From Orientallactaga sibirica (Eukaryota > Chordata > Mammalia > Rodentia > Dipodidae), in contig JAEOAD010000032.1 of assembly GCA_036365145.1 (NCBI GenBank), forward strand, positions 186,001-250,000: DNA of 64,000 nucleotides. Direction: 5' to 3'. The notes under the pieces are model-generated. The model saw only the letters and a program-made list of their open reading frames with translations, ran no database searches and was not told the origin of the DNA. Positions 10,519 to 22,511 of this stretch are shown in pieces (the first letter of the stretch is position 1; every line of letters starts with the position of its first letter). Position numbers and translations under genes: made by a program.

Positions 10519-11948
10519 CTTATTTTGTGGCACAGAAGATGTAACTGGTTTTGATGAGTCCTTTAGAGTTGAGGTAGTCATCACATGCCAGGGCACGTGG
10601 GTTTAGTTCTGTTCCCGGCATACATTTCATTCCTTCTCCATCACTGCTTCATTCCTTCCTTCACTCAGCAACCTTTTGTTTATTCTGTACTGCTGTGTGT
10701 AGGTAGGGACCATGACTGGCACTAGGCAAATGGACCAGTCACACCAGTCATCTGTCAGAATTGGGCCCTTGCCTGCAGGAGAACTCAGATGGAGGTCAGG
10801 CTTCGGGCACACAAGCAAGTGCATTAATATGAACACGGCAAGAGCGAGTGTTCCCCAGGTCACTGTCATAATGGCAGAACCTGTGATGTCAGCCCCCATG
10901 TTCAGTCCCCATGTGGAAGGATGTGTCACGTGTCACACATCTTCCCCTCCATCACTGCTCCTCCTAGACAACCATTTAGACACTGGTGGACCTTAGTTTT
11001 GGAATGAAAATACAAAGTGCTGAGCTAAATATTAGAAGGTGGCAGAGCCCAAATGGTGTGGTTGCCTAACCCCTGACTTTTCTGGGAATCTCTGTTACCA
11101 CTCATTATGTTCCTGTTCCACAGGTGATAGTGTGAGGAGGCAGTGGGGAGATAGTGCACACACAAGTGTCAAAGCCTCGTACCCCTGTGGTACAATTGTG
11201 CACTGTCCTGGGGGACACTTTTTCACAAAATCATAAAATATGTGGTTTAACAGAGGAGGATCTCAGCTCCTGAAAAATCACTTCTCTCTGGTACCCAGCT
11301 TTGACCTCAGGACATTTCACCACACCATTGGACCAGGGTGACTCTGTAGAGGTGGCTGAGAGTAATGGCCAGTGCGTTATCTCTGGGTTCAGGCAGAAGT
11401 AAAGAGTGGAGCCCAGCTCTGACCTTGTCTCTTTTATAACCTGACACAATCAAAATTGCCAGAATTTCAGTTTCCTCACGGATCTAATGGGAATCCCACC
11501 ACTATTTGGGGCAGCTAGGTAGGGAATGAGAAAAATTCCAGACTTGGTGTTCAACAAGGGGGCTTGTGACACTGGTAGAGCTTGGGACATGCCATCTCAC
11601 TGCAGACCCAGTGTTGGTCTCATTCACATAGAAAGAGGTAGGTTGTCACCTGACCCTTACTTCTGTACTGATACTCAAAGAGACCCTCAGCTCCTGGAAG
11701 CCTCCTTCCCCACCTCATGCAAACTGCCCTCTCTTTGAAGCATCCTGTGTCTGGATCCCTTTGATGTTGCCCTTCCCTGAGCTGTACTTAAGTCATTGGT
11801 ACCACATATAACACTTGATCCCCTCACTGTTCCACCATGCATTTTTGCTTCTTTTTGCTTCTTAGTGGCGTCTGAGACCAGAACTTGGACTTTTCTTTGA
11901 TGCATGTCATGGGGCTTAAATTACTCTGTGATTCTGTGTGCTCTTCTT
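10519..11948. other. No recognised feature
   Basis: Repeat-poor stretch downstream of the DLG5-like gene. Only short chance ORFs; no exon that I can support. Confidence 0.45.
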
Positions 11949-11977
11949 TCTTTTTATAATTTATTTATTTGAGAGTA

Positions 11978-12030
<53 letters not shown>

Positions 12031-12189
12031 GAGAGAAAATGGGCACACCAGCGCCTCCAGCCACTACAAATGAACTCCAGATGCATGTATCCCCTTTTCC
12101 ATCTGGCTTACATGGGTCCTGCAGAATCCAACCGGGATCCTTTGGCTTTGCAGGCAAGTGCTTTAACTGATAAGCCATCTATCCAGCCC
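11949..12189 (-). mobile_element. tRNA SINE with (GA)n tail
   Basis: Antisense family copy with a pure GA tract (about 11990-12026) and a complete head at the right end (AAGCCATCTATCCAGCCC). Confidence 0.9.
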
Positions 12190-12334
12190 TTGTTTTGTTT
12201 TTGATACAGTGTCTCATATACCGGTACCAGGCTGGGTTCAAATCCCTGCGTAGCTGAGAATGACCAATAACTCTTGATCCTTCTGCCTCTCCCTCTCTCA
12301 TGCTAACATTAAAGGCATTAGTCACCATGTCTCT
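12190..12334 (-). mobile_element. B1-like SINE, diverged
   Basis: Antisense B1 pattern (CAGTGTCTCAT, CCTTCTGCCTCT, ACATTAAAGGCATTAGTCACCAT) with many changes. Confidence 0.6.
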
Positions 12335-12682
12335 TGTTGCAGTCAGGCTTGCATTGCTGGCAGAAATCACTCGATCAAGAGTGGCTTGTGGAAAAAAGAG
12401 GCATATTTTGGCTTATAGACTCGAGGGGAAGCTCTATACTGGCAGGGAAAAATGATGGCATGAGCAGAGGGTGGACATCACCTCCTGGCTAACATAAGGT
12501 GGACAATAGCAACAGGAGAGTGTGCCAAACACTGGCAAGGAGAAACTGGCTATAATATCCATAAGCCTGCCCCCAACAACACACCGCCTCCAAGAGGCAT
12601 TAATTCCCAAATCTCCATCAGCTGGGAGCCTAGCATTCAGAACACCTAAGTTTATGGGGGACACCTAAATCAAACCACCATA
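12335..12682 (-). mobile_element. Solo MaLR LTR
   Basis: Reverse complement of the LTR type at 3737: begins TGTTGCAGTCAGGC and ends AAACCACCA. About 348 bp, full length. Flanks TCTCT and CCTCT are compatible with a 5-bp duplication with one mismatch. Confidence 0.8.
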
Positions 12683-12689
12683 CCTCTTT

Positions 12690-12852
12690 AGTATTTTGCT
12701 TTTTATTATTATTTTTTTGAGATTGAGTCCTTTATTGTACCTTATCTTGCCCAGAAATTAACTATGTAGCTCAGGCTGATCCCCAACTTTCAATCGACCT
12801 CCTCCAGCCTCTCAAGTCCTGGGATAACATGTGTATGCTACCATTCGTGGCC
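12690..12852 (-). mobile_element. B1-like SINE, diverged
   Basis: Antisense B1 remnants: AACTATGTAGCTCAGGCTGA, CCTCAAGTCCTGGGATAACA. Confidence 0.65.
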
Positions 12853-13096
12853 TCTGATTAACTGATCCTAGGTCAGTTTACAGCTCCTGAGGAGCAGGCA
12901 GAACCTGAAGTCACTATGCCCTGATTCCAGGTAGCTTCTCTCAGAGAGAATTTCACATGACGAGTGCAGCCTGGTGGAGTGATGGAGTGCTTGTCCTGAT
13001 ATTGAGACTCCAGATACATGTTTCCTCCAGCTACCCATACTTTATGAATATTTCTCGCTGTGATCATGACTTTTCTGTTCTTCTTTGGAGGTTGTT

Positions 13097-13187
13097 GAGC
13101 TTTGTTTTTTTTTGATGCTGGGAGTGAAACCCATGAGCCTTGAGCATGCTAGACAAGTGCTCTACCACTGAGCCATATTTTCAGCAA
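13097..13187 (-). mobile_element. ID/B4-type tRNA-Ala SINE fragment
   Basis: Antisense ID-like block: GAGCATGCTAGACAAGTGCT then CTACCACTGAGCCATA. It differs from the dominant SINE head in this window. Confidence 0.6.
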
Positions 13188-14273
13188 GCATTGCATTTTT
13201 TTGGGGTGTCATTTATATTACTTTTAATTTTCCATGTATGGGCTGGCTATGATTTCATCTAGCCAGTGTTTTACCAAAAGCTGATACCAGATCTGATTTC
13301 TTTGCCTTCTTTGACAGCTTTCCTGACAACTTGACATGACATTCTACACTCCAGGATCAAGACCCCCGTCGAAAAAGACGCCCACTACCAACTTCAACCC
13401 AACAAAGCCACAAGTAAAAATATCAGTCTCTCTCCTGGTGCCTGACTAAGCTTCCCCCTGATGAGGCAAGCACAACCTAAGGATCCATGAGCCTGCTGCT
13501 CAAGTATTTCTAGACTTGTGGCCTTGACTGAAGGACACAGCAAGGTAGAGGAGGCTTGGGTTACGTATCCCATTTTTGCTCTCAGGCCAACATCTGGGTT
13601 GCTGTCCAACACTTCAGCAAGTCTGAGTTGGCTTTTGGCCCTGTGTGGTTTGTAGAAAATCTGAATCATGGAAGATTCTGATAACGGCACATTTATATCC
13701 AGACAGACCATACCAAAAAACCTCACAGGACTCTTTATCTGGTGCAAGGCTGTCTCTGACTCCATGACCTGGTCCCGTCATGCACACACAGGGCTGATGC
13801 AACCCAACTATTGAAAAGATGGCAAGTTGTTCAATCATCTTCATATTGGGTGTTGTTCTTCCATAAAGAAAATGACCAGGGCATCTCCAATTTTATGTCC
13901 TGGTATGAAACGATCAATTCTGAGTAAGGATCCTCGAGTCACATATGAAGTCTTTGCCCAGGCAGGTGCTCCCAATGTAACTTGAAGGAGCTCACAGGCT
14001 ATGTTGGTTCAATGAATCAGGAATGATTTGTTATCTGCATAGCCTACTACAGATTTTATTCTTTGCAAATCAAAGATGAAATACTGTGAGTATCTGCCAA
14101 GTGGAATTGATATTCATTTAGAAGAGTCCCAGAGACTCTACAAATTACAGAAGAATGGAGAAGCTTGTGGGTTCAAAAAGCTAACAGTCACTGGAGAGGG
14201 AGACTTTAGATGACTTCTTATTGGTCATGATCTATGTTGAGTGTTACTTGCTAATGTGTAATAAAATGAATGG
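13188..14273. other. No recognised feature
   Basis: About 1.1 kb. A 123-codon minus-strand ORF (13394-13765) lies here; I do not recognise its product and see no supporting splice or promoter context. Confidence 0.4.
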
Positions 14274-14421
14274 GCCTTCCAGGGCCTCCGGCCACTGCAA
14301 ACAAACTCCAGATGCATGTGCCACCTTGTGCATCTAGTTTATGTGGGTTCTGGGGAACTGAACCTGGGTCCTTAAGCTTTGCCGGCAAGCATCTTAACTG
14401 CTAAGTCATCTCTCCTGCCCA
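14274..14421 (-). mobile_element. tRNA SINE, tail-less
   Basis: Antisense body (CAGGGCCTCCGGCCACTGC) and head (TAAGTCATCTCTCCTGCCC). The GA/A tail is absent. Confidence 0.85.
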
Positions 14422-14439
14422 GTTTTCTTGTTTTATTTT

Positions 14440-14678
14440 TTTTCTTGTTTTATTTTTAGTGTTCTGTTTTATTGTGACAGGTTCTTGTGTATCCCATGTT
14501 GTCCTGGAACTCTGTAGTTATGATGACCTTGAACTTGTGATATCCTGTCTCAATCCCTTCCACCCTGTCCTGGGATTATAGGTGTGTGCTACTATGTATG
14601 TTTTCTTGACGCTGAGGGTCAGTCCCATGGCTTTGTTCATATAAGACATACACTCTACCAACGGAGCTACATGTCCAC
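14440..14678 (-). mobile_element. B4-like composite SINE (B1 part plus ID part)
   Basis: Antisense B1-like segment (14440-14598, ending GGGATTATAGGTGTGTGCTA) directly followed by an antisense ID-like segment (14600-14678, CACTCTACCAACGGAGCTAC). That order is the B4 architecture. Confidence 0.55.
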
Positions 14679-14835
14679 CATGATTTGTTATTTTCTTGAT
14701 AAAAAGCCCCTACTGTATAACTAATGCCAGCCTGGACCTCATGTACCTCAGACTGGCTTCAAGTGCTAGGATTATTGTGATGTGTCAACACATCTCATTT
14801 AATTTGGTATTAAAAGAGAATATGCATGCTGCTGG

Positions 14836-14960
14836 CTGCATGGTGGCACATGCTTGTAATCCCAGTACTGGGAGATTGATACAAAAATATCAGGAGTTCA
14901 AGGAAAGCCTCAGCTACTTAAGAGTTGGAGGCCAGCATAAACTACATGGGACCTTTCAAG
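14836..14960 (+). mobile_element. B1-like SINE, diverged
   Basis: Sense B1 remnant: GGTGGCACATGCTTGTAATC, then GAGGCCAGCATAAACTACAT. Confidence 0.6.
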
Positions 14961-15020
14961 AAATAAAATTCTCATCCATAGGCACAATAATAGTAGGTTT
15001 CCATATGGCTTTCTTGGTAA

Positions 15021-15082
15021 TTTTTTTATGAGAGAGAGAGAGAATTTGCACACCAGGGCCTCCTGCCACTGTAGTCAAACTC
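15021..15082 (-). mobile_element. tRNA SINE tail fragment
   Basis: Antisense GA tail and the first body bases (GCACACCAGGGCCTCCTGCC) only. Confidence 0.7.
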
Positions 15083-15317
15083 ACTTTAGTTTTATATTTA
15101 CTTTGTTTATTTTTTTGCTGGAGTATTTTGAAGCAATTTCAGACATCACCTGTAACTGTTTCACAGTTTTCATTATCAGATAGGACATTGAAAAGATGAC
15201 AACATTCCACAATATTATGACCCAGCTTGATATACTGCTTTTCCTATGTACTAAATTTCTGTAGGAAAGACTCTGGTCATTAGTCATCCCCAGCAATCTG
15301 TTTCTTTCCACATCATT

Positions 15318-15463
15318 GTTGTTAGTTTTGAGGCGAGGTCTTACTATACAACCCAGGCTGACCTTGTATTTGCCACACAGCTCTGCTTGGCTTGGACTTG
15401 CAATCCTCCTGCCTTAGCCTTCTGAGTGCTGGGATTACAGGTGTGCAGCCACCATACTCAACT
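15318..15463 (-). mobile_element. B1-like SINE
   Basis: Antisense: GAGGCGAGGTCTTACTATAC, TGAGTGCTGGGATTACAGGT. Confidence 0.75.
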
Positions 15464-16335
15464 CTTGTGTGTTCTTATTTCTTAGGGCTTCCTTACCACA
15501 GGCCTCTACCTGGGTAGACAGGAACTTGGGAAAGGAGATACCTATCCCTTGGATGTGTGTGATATGAGGTAGGATTTACCTCCCAGTTATCTTGGCATGA
15601 CTACCAAACAAGAAGGGCATAGACATTCTGGCAGATGGAATGGTAGATAAGGCATGGGAAGGAGAGATTACAATGTGCTTATGTAAGTACCAAGTGAGTA
15701 GCCACTTGTCAAAATTGTCCTGTATAGTTCCTAATTGCTTGTGATTTATAGCCTAGCATCCTTCTATAAGTTTGTAAAAATACATGGAGTGCCATTAAGC
15801 TTTGATTTAAAATGACACCGTTTGCACCTGGGTGGGAGGATATTTTCTTCTTGGGAGGCTTATTAGCAATTACAAATGTAAATCTATGCACACTTTCTTT
15901 TGATACATTGTCTTGGGAAAATTACACCAAGAAATTATTAATGTACATGTAAACAGCAGTTAAAACTCCCAGAGGATAAATGATGCATTGAATATCTTTA
16001 TGTATTTTAAGGCACTCACCAATATCACTTGAGGGTCAGGGATGGAGATAGAATTTTAAAGTAATAATTTGCCCTGTTGAGATATTTAAAACACTTGCTC
16101 AGTGAATGTCTTCATATTCTATCAGAAGAACAGCTAAGGCTGTGGCGATAGGACTCCTAGCAGCATGATGAAGACCAAGACACTTGATTTAGCCAGCGGC
16201 AGTCCTCATAGACAGCACATTTGCACTACTTCCTTGCATGAGAAGTAGGTGTCCAATTGTTCTTTGTTTACTTGGCTTGAATCAAATATTTCTCATAATT
16301 TCAAGAATTATTTTATTTTATTTTATATTGTTTTT
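15464..16335. other. No recognised feature
   Basis: AT-rich. No repeat family or exon that I can support. Confidence 0.5.
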
Positions 16336-16594
16336 TAAAAATTTTTATATTTATTTTTATTTTGGAAAGAGACACAGAGAGACACAGAGAGATAGGGAGA
16401 GGAAGACAGATGGGCGACCAGCAGCCTCTCAGCCGCTGCGAACAAAATCCAGATGTGTGCCCCCTTATGGTCAAGTGCAGCATTGCGCCCTTGCATCACT
16501 TTGCATCTGGCTAAACGTGGGACCTGGAGATTGGAACCAGGTTCTTAGGCTTAGTGGGCAGGCCCCTTAACCGCTAAGCCATCTCTCCAGCCCT
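16336..16594 (-). mobile_element. tRNA SINE, long-body subfamily
   Basis: Antisense copy of the second subfamily, marked by AGCCGCTGCGAACAAAATCC and an added block GTCAAGTGCAGCATTGCGCC before CATCTGGCTAAACGTGGGAC. The head is intact at the right end. Confidence 0.9.
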
Positions 16595-16604
16595 ATTTTA
16601 TATA

Positions 16605-16725
16605 TATATATTTTTTTTCTTGGTAAGGTCTCACTCTAGACCAAGCTGGCCTCAAATTCATAGTGATCCTCTACCTTGGCCTCCCAAGTGCTGGTACTAA
16701 AGACATGCACCACCACACCTGGCTC
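16605..16725 (-). mobile_element. B1-type SINE
   Basis: Antisense: GGTAAGGTCTCACTCTAGAC, CCCAAGTGCTGGTACTAAAG. Confidence 0.8.
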
Positions 16726-16739
16726 AAGAATTACAATTT

Positions 16740-16964
16740 TTTAAAATCTCATTTGCACACAGAGAGTTAGAGAATAGAGAGAGAGGGGCTGAGCATGAGA
16801 CAGTGAGAGAACAAGAGAGCAAACTGGGACACCAAGGCCTTCACCACTGCAAATGAACTCCAGACACATGTGCTACTTTGTGCATCTGGCTTTACTGGGA
16901 GATCAGACCTAGGTCATTAGACCGCAGGAAAGTGCCTTAACCACTGAACCCTCCTTCCAGTTCT
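16740..16964 (-). mobile_element. tRNA SINE
   Basis: Antisense copy with degraded GA tail, ACTCCAGACACATGTG body and a diverged head (TGAACCCTCCTTCCAG). Confidence 0.8.
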
Positions 16965-17028
16965 CAAGAATTATTTTTTATTTTCCTTTTATCACCATAC
17001 ATAATGAGCAATGTAGTATAATCTAATT

Positions 17029-17032
<4 letters not shown>

Positions 17033-17064
<32 letters not shown>

Positions 17065-17227
17065 TTTTTTTTTTTTTTTTTTTGGTTTTGTGAGGTAGGG
17101 TCTCACTCTGGTCCAGGCTGACCTGGAATTAACTATGTAGTCTCAGGGTGACCTCGAACTCTCGGTAATCCTCCTACCTCTGCCTCCCAAGTGCTGGGAT
17201 TAAAGGCGTGCGCCACCACGCCCGGCT
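17033..17227 (-). mobile_element. B1-type SINE with (TTTC)n/T tail
   Basis: A TTTC tetranucleotide run (17033-17064) and an 18-T run form the antisense tail, followed by a near-consensus B1 ending GGCGTGCGCCACCACGCCC. The intact CpGs suggest a young copy. Confidence 0.9.
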
Positions 17228-17250
17228 TTTCTAATTTCTTTCTTGTTCTT

Positions 17251-17367
17251 GGCTTTTTTTCTTGGCATAGGTGCTCACTATGTAGCCTAGGCTGGCCTTG
17301 AACTTGCCATCCTCCTATCTCAACCTTCCAAGTGATGGGATTACAGGTGTGTCCCACCATGCCTCGT
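17251..17367 (-). mobile_element. B1-type SINE
   Basis: Antisense: GTGCTCACTATGTAGCC, GTGATGGGATTACAGGTGTG. Confidence 0.8.
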
Positions 17368-18096
17368 TTACATTGATTTCTAACGCTAGCTATTATTGTG
17401 GATGAAAATTATCAAAGCAAATGAATTCACCAATTATCTATTGCTGGGTACTCACTGGTGTGGAAAGATCCATTCTAGATTTGGGAGGCACAGCAAGGGG
17501 AACAGATGTAAGAGGAAAGAATCAGAGGAGCAAAAGTGGAAGGTCTAACTTTACAGAGGAGGAGAACTGTTCAATAACTCATTTCCTGGTGAGACCAAAA
17601 CAGACTTGCCTGGGTAGGTTACAGCTGGATTTTCAGTACCAGAGAGGAGCCTGGCACACAGAAAGAGGAAATTAATTGCCTATAGAAGCTACCTTCTCAT
17701 TTCTGGGGCAGAACAACTGACCAGAAATAGTTTACAGAAGGGAAGGGTTTACTTTGGCTTATGGTTTTGAGGGGAAGTTTCATCAATGTGTGGCAGAAAA
17801 ACTCAGGTTTGAATCAGTGAGCGAAACCATGTACTTACTTGGAAAGGCTGGATAACTCAATATTTATTATTCCTTAGGGCCCAGAGGGGTTCAACACTCT
17901 AAGCTCTGGAACCTGAGCTCTGATGGCTCAGAGATTTTATAGGCCATATGGCAGGCAGTTTGACATCACCTTGAGTTCTTCACATTATTGGTGGGTTGAA
18001 ATTCTGGGTTATGTGACTGGCGATTACAAGCAGAAAATTATAGAAGCTCAGGGAAGTTGGCCTATGGCTGTACTGACCAGATAACATGTTACAAGT
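17368..18096. other. Unclassified, partly LTR-like
   Basis: The stretch 17695-17815 (GGGAAGGGTTTACTTTGGCT) resembles the antisense 3' part of MaLR-type LTRs. Nothing else recognised. Confidence 0.35.
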
Positions 18097-18174
18097 AGAA
18101 TGCAGGTCAGACTGGGCTAGAGTGAAATCCTACCTCGAAAAACCAGAAAAAAGAAAAAAAAGAAAAAAAAAAAG
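18097..18174 (+). mobile_element. B1 3'-end fragment
   Basis: Only the B1 end (GACTGGGCTAGAGTGAAATC, CTACCTCGAAAAACC) and an A-rich tail. Confidence 0.7.
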
Positions 18175-18659
18175 ATTAGATAGCAGACAAAGATCAGACC
18201 TTCCGGTTTATCCATGGTAATGCTGGAATGGACAGCACAGCTAGGATCTAGAGTCACTGGGACTCCTTTTCACCAGCTGGAAGTGTTGGAATTGCTCCTT
18301 GCACCTCAGGGACCTGTACAGTTCATCTCCCTCATCCAGCTGCTCTTACACTTGTAGTGCCTCAGGGAGGAACTGGAACAGATGACCCCACACACACGCC
18401 TTATGCCCTCACTGGGTCAACTGGACCCCTACATTCATATGCCACGTACCAACTGGTTAAAGATAGGTATGAACTTGTATGAACAGGCTATCCTATCCCT
18501 CAAGTTATAGAACCGGGGAGATAATTCAAGATAAATGTTAGATTCCCTTCTTCCTATTTCAGCTCAGAAAAATCCCATCTTTCTCTAACCAAATCTATCT
18601 CTCTTATCTCTATCCTTTTTTGTTCTCTATCTCTATCTCTCTCTTCTTTCTGGGAGTCC
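18175..18659. other. No recognised feature
   Basis: Unclassified. A pyrimidine-rich stretch with CTATCTCT repeats lies at about 18588-18650. Confidence 0.4.
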
Positions 18660-18850
18660 CTGGCTGTCTTTGTGCTAAAACCACACATATGGGGCATTTG
18701 AATGAAACCTCCCTCATAGGCTCATGTGTTTTGAATACCTGGTTCCCAGCTGGTGGCAGTTTGGGACAGTGGTGGGGCCCTTTGGGAGGTGGAGCCTTGC
18801 TAGATGAGGTGTGTCACTGGGGCTGGCTTTGGGGTAATACAGCCTGGTTC
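18660..18850 (+). mobile_element. MaLR-type LTR fragment
   Basis: Matches the LTR pattern GGTTCCCAGCTGGTGGCAGT, GGGAGGTGGAGCC, CACTGGGGCTGGCTTTGG. Interrupted at its right edge by the SINE at 18853. Confidence 0.55.
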
Positions 18851-18852
18851 TG

Positions 18853-19001
18853 AGCGAGATTGGGTGTGCCAGGGCCTCTAGCCACTGCAAATGAACTCCA
18901 GGACACATGTGCATTTGACTTACTGGGACCTGGAGAATTGAACCTGGGTCTTTAGGCTTTGCAGGCAAATGCCTTAACCGCTGAGCCATCTTGCCAGCCC
19001 T
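18853..19001 (-). mobile_element. tRNA SINE
   Basis: Antisense body and head (CGCTGAGCCATCTTGCCAGC) with a short remnant tail. Confidence 0.85.
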
Positions 19002-19889
19002 GATTTACATTCTTTGCTCTTCCAAAAGGACCCTGTGGACTCTGCTGGACCCTGGGTGAGCTGCCGGTTGCTCAGCTGCACCTTTTCTGCCTTTCTTCCC
19101 TCTTTCCTCAGGCGTCCTCGTGAACTCTTGATGCACTCTTGGGGCTGTGCCTCTGCAGAATTCTCTGTGACAGCTTTCTGTGTCTATGATCAAAATCCTC
19201 AAGAGAACAACTTGAGAGAGGAAGGGATTGTGTGGCTCATGGTGTCACAGGGTTCTGTCCATGATCACTTGGTTCTCTTGGCTCTGGACCCATGGTGAGG
19301 CAGAATGTCATACTAACAGAGTATGGTGACAGGGCCTGTTCACCTATGGACAGGAAGCTGATCCCAGAGAGAGACTTCAAGGGCTCACCCTTGGTGACCC
19401 ACTTCCTCTACTCAAGCTTCACTTTCTATGCTTTCACTGCCTTCCAAAATTGTACCACCAGTTAGCTGAAGTGTTTAACACATGAGCCTATGGGAGGACC
19501 TTTCCTATGGAAATCATAACACTGTCTCTGGCTAACCAGTGCCAGTTCCAGTAAAGCTGGGGGTGGAGGCGGCAGATGCACACTCACACAGTGACCCCCT
19601 TCTGTCCTCTAGAGTTCTTCTTCTAGCCTGGCTCTCCCAGAGACTTGATTCAGCCCCATGGATATCAACAACATATAGACAGTTGAGTCTAGAAGTCCAA
19701 AAGGAGGAATAGACAGATGACAGAGCGCTTATAAGATTGTTATGCAACAAGGGAGACAGGCCAAGGCACTAGACATCATTTGTGGTTAACACCTCTTGAC
19801 CCTTGGATTATTGATGTCCTTGGATTGCTCAGATTCTTCTTCTTCCTCCCTCTCCTCTTTCCTTCTCCTCTTCTTCTTTTCTTCTTTTA
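19002..19889. other. Unclassified
   Basis: No exon or repeat that I can name with confidence. The 19200-19530 part is weakly LTR/DNA-transposon-like. Confidence 0.35.
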
Positions 19890-19996
19890 GTTTTGAATTC
19901 ACTATGTAGTAGTCTTAGGCTGCCCTTGAACTCATAGTTATCCTCCTTCCTCTGCCTCCCAAGTGCTGGGATTAAAAGCATGGGCCACCATACCTG
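19890..19996 (-). mobile_element. B1-type SINE, truncated
   Basis: Antisense B1 starting within GAATTCACTATGTAGTAGTC and ending GGGCCACCATACCTG. A CTT-rich tract precedes it. Confidence 0.8.
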
Positions 19997-20089
19997 TTAC
20001 AGAATCTTAAAGGTAGGATTGTTAGAACAAGCTATTATCATCTGCCAGCTCTTGGATACATGCTTTCCGAATTTAATTTATTTTTGAAA

Positions 20090-20331
20090 CATATTTTATT
20101 TACTTATTAGAATTTATTTTTTGAAAAATATTTTATTCATTTATTATTTATTTATTTGTGAGGAGAGACAGAGATGGTGAGTATGGACACAGTAAGAGCT
20201 TTTGTCACTGCAAACAAACTCCAGCTGCATACGTCCCTTTGTGCATCTGGCTTTATGTGGGTACTGGGAAATCGAGCCCTGACCAGCAGGCTTTGCAAGC
20301 AAGTGACTTTAACTACTGAGACCTCTCCTGA
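20090..20331 (-). mobile_element. tRNA SINE
   Basis: Antisense: TTTATTTATTTGTGAGGAGA tail, ACTCCAGCTGCATACG body and a diverged head. Confidence 0.75.
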
Positions 20332-20560
20332 TTTCAGACTTTTAAAGTGAACACAATATTCCAGAGAAATTTGGGATGCTAAGGCGGCATGCTCCTCATG
20401 TGTAGAACTAAAAATTGAAGAAGGAAATAATCATTGCCTTTGTATTTTAGAGATAAGAGCATATAATACAGTTAAATCAGAAGGCAAAAATTATAAAAAA
20501 AAATTATGTCAGAGTCATTGTCTGTATCTTCTGTGTTGTGGTGCTCTGGCATTTGGAGGT

Positions 20561-20570
20561 TTTATTTTAT

Positions 20571-20601
<31 letters not shown>

Positions 20602-20734
20602 GTAGGGTTTCATTCTAGCCCAAGCTGACCTGGAATTCACTATGCAGTCTCAGGGTGGCCTCGAACTCGTGGTGATCGTCCTACCTCTGCCTCCCGAGTG
20701 CTGGGATTACAGACATGCATCACCATGCCCGGCT
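20561..20734 (-). mobile_element. B1-type SINE with (TTTA)n tail
   Basis: TTTA-repeat antisense tail, then near-consensus B1 with CTCCCGAGTGCTGGGATTAC. Confidence 0.9.
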
Positions 20735-21799
20735 GGCATTTGGAGTTTTGATACTGGACATTCTGCCCCTTCTAGAACTAGCTGATCCCTAACGATGGTG
20801 AATGTTTCCTCTGTGATCCCGCCTCTTACTCTAACCCTAACCATAGCACCATTCTTAGTGCTTCCTTTGTAGCCCTGTGATGCTGCCTCCTATCTCTAGG
20901 GACTGGTGTATCAACTTCTTTCTTCAGGAAAATCACATCTATGCCTGAAAGTCTTTTACTTTATTAAAACAAATCCTTGGTACATTTTAACATATCAGGG
21001 CATCACCTTTAAAACTGTAAGGGAGAAGTAGGAACAACAGGCTAGGGGGCCTTTACTTCTGGCTGTGGTAGAACACCAAGCAAGGAACAAAGTTTGAGGG
21101 AGGCCTCCAGCAGGGCAGAAATCCAGATCTAGCTGCAGAGGGTGTGGGCTGGGGTCACTCAGTAGGAGAGAAGCTTAGTATGGTGACATAGCTCTGGTGC
21201 TTGCTGGGATTCCATCCCTCTGGGGTATTGGGGGAAGCTGTTTCCAGGGATGTGTCTTCCAGCAGAGCTTTCTGGGGGGCTACTCATAAGATTGGTAGTA
21301 GTCAAATTAATGGAGTGGGTATGTCATACGGCTATCTTTGTTGTGCCAGCACTGCTGGCTGCTGGCCAGAGGAGCAAGTGGTGAAGAATACACTGGATTG
21401 GGAAAGCCTTTCCCTCCTCCTGACTCCAGGCACCAGTGCTTACTGCCCTCTATTGACCATGTCAACTTCATGCCAGTTGACAAGGAAGAATTTTCCTCAC
21501 ATTGTAGGAAGCCAGGGAAAGACACAGGGGGAGCTGAGGAAAATACGTTCATTCCTGGGTATCCACAGATGAATATCTCCAGAAACCTCCCCAGGTATCC
21601 AAATTAGCACATGTTAATGTTCCTTAGATAGAATGGGTTAATATTTGCATGTGACCTTCACATATCCTCTTGTATACTTGAGGTCGTCTGTGCAGTAATG
21701 CTATACTGCGTAGGGAATGATGGCAAGAAATGCAGGCCTGTACATGGTCAGCTCAGAGACATGGTCTTTTTTTACCCCTGGATATTTCTTTTTTTAATT
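20735..21799. other. No recognised feature
   Basis: Overlapping short ORFs at 21200-21610 on both strands have no recognisable domain. I treat them as chance. Confidence 0.4.
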
Positions 21800-21947
21800 T
21801 TTAATTTTTTTTTTTTTTTTGGTTTTTCAAGGTAGGGTCTTGCTCTAGCCCATTATGTAGTCTCAGGGTGGCCTTGAACTCATGTCAGTCCTCCTACCTC
21901 TGCCTCCCAAGTGTTGGGATTAAAGGCATGTGCCACCATGCCTGGCT
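21800..21947 (-). mobile_element. B1-type SINE with internal deletion
   Basis: Antisense B1 in which the CTGACCTGGAATTCAC segment is missing: CTCTAGCCC runs straight into ATTATGTAGTCTC. Confidence 0.85.
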
Positions 21948-21960
21948 GATTTTTAATTTT

Positions 21961-21973
21961 TAATTTTTTTTTT

Positions 21974-22023
<50 letters not shown>

Positions 22024-22188
22024 GGCACACCAGGGCCTCAGTCACTGAAACTGAACTCCAGATACTTGTGCCACCTCGCTTGCCTCACCTTTGTACATCT
22101 GGCTTACATAGGATCTGGAGAGAGATTGAACATGGGTCCTTAGGCTTCTCAGGCAAATGCTTTAACTGCTAAGCCATCTCTCCAGTCC
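21961..22188 (-). mobile_element. tRNA SINE, third subfamily, (GA)n tail
   Basis: GA tract at about 21977-22020. The body has the extra CTTGCCTCACCTTTGTACAT block, shared only with the copy at 59290. Confidence 0.85.
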
Positions 22189-22242
22189 CCACACCCTGGA
22201 TATTTCTGATTCATGGTTGTTTGAATCCACAGATGCAAAACT

Positions 22243-22250
<8 letters not shown>

Positions 22251-22304
<54 letters not shown>
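22251..22304. repeat. (TA)n microsatellite
   Basis: About 27 TA units, preceded by a CATA variant. Confidence 0.95.
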
Positions 22305-22305
<1 letters not shown>

Positions 22306-22475
22306 CTAGTCTTGTACCAGCATCAGTTCTTCCTTGAAGGTCTCTTGTAGGACATTAATGCATCAACACATGTGCTCTGCAAGGGCCAGCCATAGTCTTA
22401 TGACCATAAGAAGCTCTTCTTTCACTTGTCTGTGATCAGGAACTCTTAGCTTGTAGTGGTGCCTTAGGGAAGTGG

Positions 22476-22477
<2 letters not shown>

Positions 22478-22509
<32 letters not shown>
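22478..22509. repeat. (CA)n microsatellite
   Basis: About 16 CA units. Confidence 0.95.

Positions 22510-22511
<2 letters not shown>

Noticed and set aside
13394..13765. 123-codon minus-strand ORF
   Set aside because: Composition is plausible, but I recognise no family and see no supporting exon structure.
20832..20846. CTCTAACCCTAACC, telomere-like
   Set aside because: Only two units; not an interstitial telomere array.
21201..21607. Overlapping ORFs on both strands
   Set aside because: Several mutually overlapping frames with no domain; typical of stop-poor chance sequence.
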